Of a stretch of 64,000 nt of DNA, positions 58,083-64,000 are shown piece after piece. The DNA is from Platerodrilus igneus (Eukaryota > Arthropoda > Insecta > Coleoptera > Lycidae). The DNA lies in the NCBI GenBank assembly GCA_036346225.1, contig JARFIW010001480.1, positions 14,503,501 through 14,567,500 on the forward strand, given 5' to 3'. Below the pieces are notes generated by a model. It was not told the origin of the DNA. It made no database searches and worked only from the letters and a program-made list of their open reading frames with translations. Positions within the stretch are counted from its first letter, which is position 1. Each line of letters starts with the position of its first letter. The position numbers were made by a program, and so were the translations under genes.

Positions 58083-59124
58083 TTAATCGTCTATCTCTAA
58101 TCTCCTAACAACATATTCGATAGGGAGAGTCCTACTGATCACCAGGACAGCCTCTGTGGAGGTGGTCCTGTACGCCCTCGCCGCTTTTACCGCGGTTATG
58201 CGTTGTACGCTCGTCAATTGACGCATCTCCCGGACTTTACAACCTTCTGCCCATACAGAAGCTGCGTACAGTATTGCCGGCTCAATTGCTCCGGCATAAA
58301 CCGTCCTCAGCGATTCGCCCCTGAAACCCCACTTTATTTTAGCCGCCGCCATCATTTTATTTGATATTTCGCCGCCCTTACTTTTTACGTATTGTACGTG
58401 CGCTTTCCAATTTAATTTATTGTCGATCTTGACGCCGAGGTAGGTAATACAATCTTTAAACGGGATTTTCTCCCCTCCTAGCTCTAACCTAGGAGGTCTC
58501 TGTCCTGGTTTCGTGCCGAAATAAAGCGCCTCTGACTTCGCCGTGTTAAATTTTAATTTTACCGCCTGCGACAATTCGTGTAATTTATTAAGCGCCTCGT
58601 TCGGTTTTGTGCGCATATCCATTAACAATCTCGATCTTACAATTAAAAGTGTGTCATCTGCAAACCCAACGATTGAGCATCCTGCGGGCATCTTGACCCT
58701 AAAGATGCTCTCATACAACAACTTCAAAATGTGGGACCAGAACATGACCCTTGCGGGCATCCCTTTCCACCTCACGCGACAGAACTTCAACCGGAATTTC
58801 AACCTGTGCCAATCGCCCCGAGAAATAGCTCTTGACCAAAGACATCAAGTTTCGCGGACAACCCCTACGATCTAACTCGCAAACGATTAATGGCCAGCAG
58901 GCAGCATCAAATGCTCCTGAAATGTCCAAAGCAACAACGACACAGTCCTCTTTAGCATCTCTTGCCTGCTTAATTTCCCCGACAACGAACTCTAACGCGT
59001 CGATAGTCGACTTGCCCTCCACGAAACCAAACTGTCGGTTATTAAAACCGCCGTTGTCTCGCACTAGGTGCTCAACACGCGTAGTCATAACGCGATCTAA
59101 AACTTTCCCCAGCACCGGTAGCAA
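58083..59124 (-). pseudogene. LINE C ORF2, reverse transcriptase core
   Basis: Two overlapping frames. 59124-58711 carries FNNRQFGFVEGKSTIDALEF and VVALDISGAFDAACWPLIV. 58802-58083 carries SIVGFADDTLLIVRSR with the catalytic Asp pair, KLKFNTAKSEALYFG, ITYLGVKIDNKLNWK and a thumb-like region. A frameshift near 58720-58760 joins them. All the main RT blocks are present. Confidence 0.9.
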
Positions 59125-60143
59125 ACTAATTGGACGATAGCTGCCCGGATCTGACGCATCCGCCTTTTAGGTTTGGGTATAAACTTCACATTCTGGATTT
59201 TCCAGCAACGCGGAAAAACGCCCCTTTCTAAACAAAGATTAAACAACCCAACAAAGACACACGGGGCTAACAGGCACGCCTGCAGAGCTGCGTCTGAAGT
59301 GATTCCATCATGCCCCGGTGCCTTCTTAGGGTTCATCCTCCTAAGAGCCCTGACGACCTCGTGAACTAGGATTGCCTTATCGGCACCTGTTCCTTGCGCC
59401 TCTGCAGCTTCCCAACGTACTAAATCGTGCGACCCTTCATCGCCCTCGGGATTATCCGATGGGAAAAATTTCTCTAGTAAATATTCCGCTGTGGTTTTAA
59501 AACCTTCCGTGTATTCGCCATTTGTTTTCTTTATATTACTGAGCGCGATTTTTTGTTGTTTTCCTCTAATTACGCGGTATGCGGTTCCCCAGGGTTCTTT
59601 CTCTGAGTTTTGCGTGCAGAATTCTTTAAATTTATTCGTTCGCGTTTCTTCTATTAATATTTTATATTCGCGGTAAATTTGATTATATTCTATTCTCCGT
59701 TGTTCTCTTATATCTCCCGAGGCGCGTTGATAGCGGCGCGTTAGGTTACGCGTTTCTGCCCGCTTGGTGGTTAGTTCCCGGGTCCACCAGGGTACGTTGT
59801 CTTTAAATGTTTTCTTTTGCGGCATGGAATACGACGACGCGTCTACCACCGCGTCGTTCAATTTTTTCGCGAGTGTTTCTACTTCGTCTGCCTCTCGGCA
59901 GTTAAATAGCTCATTTTCGAGCGCATGGATACTTTCGCCAAAATTTTCTTTAAACCGCTCCCAATTTGCTTTTTTATTACAGAACCGCGGAAATATAGTT
60001 AGCTGCTCGTTTGCGCTTGTTTTGGTTTCAACGTCCCATGTTATTAATTTATGGTCAGAGAGCGTTTCCTCGTCCGACCTTAGTTTCCAATTACAAATCG
60101 TTTCTAACATTTCGTGCGAGACTGCTGTACCTTCTCCCTGCAC
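59097..60143 (-). pseudogene. LINE C ORF2, endonuclease end, linker and RT start
   Basis: The 348-codon frame begins in the tail of the endonuclease (EETLSDHKLITWDVE, the SDH motif) and runs through WWTRELTTKRAETRNLTRRY, NSEKEPWGTAYRVIRGK and the RT entry MNPKKAPGHDGITSDA and NVKFIPKPKRR. A frameshift near 59130 leads into the RT core. The catalytic N-terminal part of the endonuclease is missing. Confidence 0.9.
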
Positions 60144-60334
60144 TCCATAGATCTATGGCCGTACTCGTAGCACCTGTAGCACTGGGTCATCGAGAAGTGG
60201 TCCCGGGCCCAGACTCTTCGCCACCTGAGGTTTATAGCGTCAGCTAATATGCGTCTCCGAAGTGCGGGGGTCACTTCGAAGACTACGTTGACGAAGGGAT
60301 CCCTAGGGCCCTTTCCGCCAAACCTAAACTTCTC
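60144..60334 (-). pseudogene. LINE C ORF1 (gag) fragment with zinc knuckle
   Basis: Minus-strand reading gives FRFGGKGPRDPFVNVVFEVT, WARDHFSMTQ and the knuckle CYRCYEYGHRSMEC (C-x2-C-x4-H-x4-C). This is the nucleic-acid-binding end of LINE ORF1. It is 5'-truncated at the target duplication and fused on its other side to the endonuclease tail of ORF2 by an internal deletion. Confidence 0.82.
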
Positions 60335-61829
60335 ATTTGATTCTGCAGCTGGTCCGTCGAAATATTTTCTACGTTATTCGTCACCGTATTTCAAAAGCAA
60401 TGCACATTTGTTTTTTTTGGTTTGACAACTAGGAGGTGTCTTGCGTGTATTGGTGAGTTTTCCCGCGCGTACCCATTCTAATCAGATTCTCTTTTTAGCT
60501 TTTTTTAGCTGAAGGCCAAATGGGTTCGTTCTTCGTGTCCCACCTGTTCGTAGCCGTGGACCAGCTGCTTTTGGCTGTGGATCGCTGCTGTAGTTATGGT
60601 AGCAGGGTAAATGAATCCTGACGACCAAGGCATTTCTGTGCTGACTCACCCACGACGGTTTGTAAGCTAAGTATCCTGACACCTACAGGTATGCAACTCG
60701 TTTTCTTTTGTGTGTGTCAATGGCATATTTCGTATCAGCGTTTGGTGTAGTTACGTGATAGGAAACGTGACATTGTGGAACTATTGTTTGTGGCCGCTAA
60801 TCGATACTATCGCTCTACAGGTGTGATGTACTATTTTTAAACATGCGTGTCATAAGAACTCACACGTTTATTCGCTTTACTAATTAGTTATTTTACAAAA
60901 ATTATTAGGTGAAATTTTAAAAACGCTGACAAAAGCTCTCACATATTGATTTACTACTGATTAATTTAATTTTGTGTAAAATACGAGATGCGCACTTCGT
61001 ATCTAAATTTCTAAATTGTCCGTACAATATAATTGTTTGCTGTGAAATAATAACACTTAATCTATTGCTTTAGCTTGTTTGTACAGAATCCTTAATTTAT
61101 TTTTATGTGTTAATAGATAATCGTGAGCGATGCACTTTTTTTTTGTTTTTTCTTGGTATTTAGGTGAATCCCCCCTTCTCCGCGTTTGATAGTTAGTCTG
61201 GTATTTTCTTTTCTTCCGGCTACGTCTAGGTACGTAGCAATATTTACATTTTACACTTGTATTGTACATTTACATATTTTATTGTCTCCTCGCTTGATTT
61301 GTTTTGTATCGTGTTCTTTCTATTTTTGATCATAGTATCTATAGGAAGAAAGATTAAAATTAGAATAAGTCAGTTAGGAAACTTCAGGGACGAATTTAGA
61401 CTGAAGATATATATACTTAAACTAGAGCGGAAAGTAAAAGCAGATAGCTGGATTCGCTATTAATGAATTTGGCGTAAGCTAAAAAATTCGAATCCATTAG
61501 TAAATACTAGTATAGCTAGATTTGGATAGTTTTAAGTTGACTCTTTAGGTTGCACCGGTAAGCAGAGCTGACGACTGCTATTCGGTATTACGACTCCCCT
61601 CCCCTCTGCCTTTTGCTATTGTATTGTTGATCAGACACGTCCCAAAGTCAACATTATGGTTACCATTATTTAAACCTATCCTTAGTTTTAATCTTTAAAT
61701 TTTATTTACCCTTAATTATTTTTGGAGTCTAATTAATTCGAATCGCGTAAATTTTTCACGTTTGTACCCAATGTAGTAACTTCGGGTAGAGCATTGGGGC
61801 TGGCGGTCCCTACTTACATTGTAGTGTAA

Positions 61830-63060
61830 TCAAGGCATCCACCGCTTGTCGTTTTCAGCAGAAAATCACCGCCGACGTTTTCATGTATTTCAGAGTTTCG
61901 TGAATGTTCATTTTGTATGTTTGATCCAGATTCACACAGCGAAGTGCGTTAACCGTACACTTTTAGGTAACCCCGGTATTAAGGTAATTGAAGGAACTGT
62001 AGAAGAATGCAAAAGATACATTTCGCAGCACTTAACGCACACTCGCGTTTAATACGACGATATCGCACGATAGTTGACAGTCACGTCTTTGTATAAAACG
62101 CGTCTTTGCATGAACTCGTCATTGTCCCTACCATAAAAACGTTTCTCATTGGCTAAACGCGAAAACCGCACATTTTTCTGGTCTAAAAAAATGCGTGCTT
62201 ACACGAATACATACAATAAAACTATAGGTTTCCTCAGCAATAGGCGAGAATTGAAAATCGCAATTCTATCATAGTAACCTAATTTATACATACAAAAGGT
62301 TGTCGTTTTGAGATTAAAAGGATCTCCTTTCCTAATATTAAAAAAAACTTTGTGCAGCCAAAAGGTGTAACAATCCAAGCAATAGCTAGGGGTGATATTT
62401 TCAAAAATATTGACCAGAATATAAACAAAAAATTTATTCGAAAAAACATGTGAAAAAATTATATTTTGAAATAAAAGAGAAGATTTATAAAATTGCACGT
62501 AGATAGTAAATACATAATGAAATAATTTAGATTTTAAAGTAAAATAATTATAATTACGAAAAACAATCTTAGAGGTGGATATAATGGCGGGTGTACAAAA
62601 CCACAAATTACAACACCGAGTTTAGCCCCAAGAAGAATCTTCTTTAACAGATAAATGACGGTATTTGTCAAAGTACGCCTATATCATGGAAGTGGTATAT
62701 TAGGGAGACACTGTTACGTGTTAAAAGTGGTATTATGTCAGCCCTGTTGTCGTTATTTTTGCCACTTGAATATATTTTTGAATTTTTAGTACATTTCAAC
62801 AATTTAGTGTGTGGATCATAGTTGAAGTTGCTAATAGTGAAATAGTTTCAATGTGTGTGCTGTTCGCACTTGTAACAGGAGAGTTACCGCTGATAATAAG
62901 AAACTACTGGTGTTATCGTTCGGGTGGGCGGCGTCTGAAAGTATGTCGGCTTGGCTATATTATTTTTTTATGTATAAGCAAAAATAATTATAAAGTTTAT
63001 AAATATATAAATATGAAAGCTAAATATTTCAAAATAAACGATTTGTACAGATTAAAGCAG
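61830..63060. other. No gene recognised
   Basis: Non-repetitive AT-rich sequence after the 3' end of LINE B. Open frames at 61846-62052, 62199-62606 and 62809-63078 were read and show no motif or splice context. Confidence 0.5.
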
Positions 63061-63405
63061 TTCAGAAGTCTTCAGTAATCTTCGGAACTCTTTGGAAGGC
63101 ATTGTGGTTGCTTGTGGATCCAAGTAAGAACTTAAATACTTATTGAATGAACATATATACAGTTTAAAGGGGTTTAGAAATCTTCGGTAGTCTTCGAAAC
63201 TCTACGGAAGGCTTCGGAATTTACTTGTGAGACCGAGTAGGAACTTGAATAACGATAGATGGAAAATGTATACAGTTTTAAGAGATTCAGACGTCTTCGG
63301 CGGTCTTCGGAAAGCTGCGTGATGTACTGGTGGGACAACGCGAGACTGTAAAGAATTATGATATGAACATAAGAACTATAAATTGAACATATATACAAGC
63401 AAAGA
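63061..63405. repeat. 113-bp tandem repeat, about three copies
   Basis: Units begin with TTCAGAAGTCTTCAGTAATC-like sequence at 63061, 63173 and 63286 and share GAACATATATACAGTTT and a GTAGGAACTTGAAT-like segment. Within each unit CTTCGG recurs. The copies are about 75-80% alike by eye. Confidence 0.8.
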
Positions 63406-63469
63406 GGGGTTCGTCTGCAAACGGATGGCTGGCGTATGCTTTCCCGGAAAGCTGATAAGGAAGGAGCTA

Positions 63470-64000
63470 TCATGGCCTTTTCAGTCGACCCGGGATCTTA
63501 TGAAGTACTTGAACAAGCCAAGTTCAAGGCCTATTACGGGCTGAGAACGGTCTTGTTCAAGCCTATCTAGTGCAATTCACCTGATGATAAGGGTGGTCCA
63601 AGTAAACCAGCAATCCTATGTAAGCTGATGGGGGGCTGCGACATAGCCCTTATCCAGGAACCTTGGGTTTGCAAGGGAAAGGTGCTAGGAGAAGGAAGAT
63701 TGCGGGTATAACACCCCTCTTCCTTAACGGTAACGAAATCGGCCTGGCAGGCGAAGTGATGTACTTGGGAGTCACTCTGGACTCCAAACTCACATGGAAC
63801 CTGCAGATCGATAAGATCGTACGCAAGGCGGAAACCTCCTTAGCAATAGTTAGACGCACTTGCGGCAAATCTTGGGGACTAAGACCAAACATGGTATATT
63901 GGTTGTACACTAGGGTGGTCAGACCAGCAATAACATATGCAGCCTTTGTATGGTGGCCCAAAGCTGAACAATCTAAGTATTACAGGGGCGATGTGTTCTA
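63470..64000 (+). mobile_element. Rearranged LINE fragment (R1/I-like), running off the window
   Basis: The plus strand encodes CDIALIQEPWVCKGK, the start of an apurinic endonuclease, and then, after a junction near 63700, VMYLGVTLDSKLTWN, VRRTCGKSWGLRPNMVYWLY and VRPAITYAAFVWW, which follow the RT core in I/R1-type LINEs. The intervening RT is deleted. It differs from LINEs A-C. The 103-codon minus frame is a shadow. Confidence 0.82.

Larger units (their letters stand above)
55751..60334 (-). mobile_element. LINE C: I/R1-type LINE, best preserved copy
   Basis: Flanked by ATTTGATTCTGCA (55738-55750 and 60335-60347). Read on the minus strand: a gag (ORF1) fragment with a CCHC knuckle, the end of the endonuclease, the linker, RT, RNase H, a C-terminal cysteine region, and a 1.3-kb 3' UTR closing with the GGCCGC hairpin and the TTCG hairpin (55792-55820). 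An internal deletion fuses ORF1 to the late endonuclease. Few frameshifts interrupt ORF2. Confidence 0.92.
55373..61239 (+). mobile_element. Solo LTR split by LINE C (1.27 kb without it)
   Basis: Starts TGTTACGTTTC and ends TACGTAGCA, flanked by ATAT (55369-55372 and 61240-61243). Removing LINE C and one 13-bp duplication leaves 1270 bp, close to the 1329-bp solo LTR at 45392-46720, whose minus strand has the same ends and matching stretches (AATTAATAATAAATA). Orientation is opposite to that copy. It sits in the 3' UTR of LINE B. Confidence 0.82.
40858..61829 (+). mobile_element. LINE B: I/R1-type LINE copy expanded by nested insertions
   Basis: Pieces at about 40858-41306, 46994-47204, 47940-49527, 54397-55372 and 61240-61829 join end to end into one 5'-truncated LINE when compared with LINE C. 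They carry the linker before RT (FCTRNFEKEPWETA), RT motifs (LDISSAFDTALW, FAEDTLL with the catalytic FADD altered), RNase H remains, the C-terminal cysteine region (about 54400-54690) and a 3' UTR ending in the TTCG hairpin at 61768-61797. Each gap is a later insertion. The copy is dead. Confidence 0.85.

Noticed and set aside
62199..62606. 135-codon minus-strand frame rich in Phe/Tyr
   Set aside because: AT-rich composition gives aromatic-rich frames; no signal peptide, domain or conserved context.

Overview
The window is animal, almost certainly insect, nuclear DNA: AT-rich, intron-split and crowded with eukaryotic mobile elements. The only host gene recognised is an MSK/JIL-1-type (RPS6KA5-like) protein kinase on the minus strand. 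Four consecutive coding exons of its N-terminal kinase domain lie at 21281-21335, 20832-21050, 9328-9443 and 3214-3411. Splice sites and codon phases agree from exon to exon. The rest of the gene would lie below base 1. Its 5.9-kb and 11.4-kb introns hold two decayed RTE-like LINE copies facing each other plus a third fragment, Tc1/mariner-type transposase remnants, a tRNA-derived SINE, two Ty3/gypsy pol fragments, an LTR-like block followed by a tRNA-Lys primer site, and long CA/CG-rich arrays.

22.7-40.1 kb is a nest. A fold-back repeat cluster holds a mariner (23267-39332, TA duplication). The mariner's transposase stop codon was hit by a 14.77-kb element at 23336-38104. That element starts AG, ends CT and is flanked by a 6-bp duplication (CCTATT), the insertion signature of Maverick/Polinton elements. 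It is nearly all palindrome: two arms of about 7.05 kb around a 0.68-kb spacer that itself carries inverted CATATGACCA-type minisatellites. Both arms carry the same genes, all reading outward from the centre: a long unfamiliar gene broken by frameshifts (different ones in each arm), a 95-residue ORF, small paralogous ORFs, and a zinc-finger ORF resembling the N-terminus of arthropod Polinton polymerase proteins. No integrase, polymerase core, ATPase, protease or capsid gene was recognised. This is the best candidate for an undescribed system.

40.9-61.8 kb is one 5'-truncated I/R1-type LINE copy (LINE B) expanded to 21 kb by nested insertions: LINE A, which carries a SINE in a SINE at its left edge, another SINE, and a solo LTR; a 731-bp LTR-like element; a 4.9-kb insertion containing an intact mariner (349 codons); and a solo LTR split by LINE C. 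Most boundaries are fixed by target-site duplications, so the order of events can be read. The SINEs and LINEs end in the same TTCG-loop hairpin, as expected if the LINE mobilises the SINE.

61.8-64 kb is largely featureless apart from a roughly 113-bp tandem repeat and a rearranged fragment of another LINE that runs off the window.

All element-family names come from translated motifs and termini read by eye; no database search was possible. Many frameshifts sit in short homopolymers and could partly be sequencing error.
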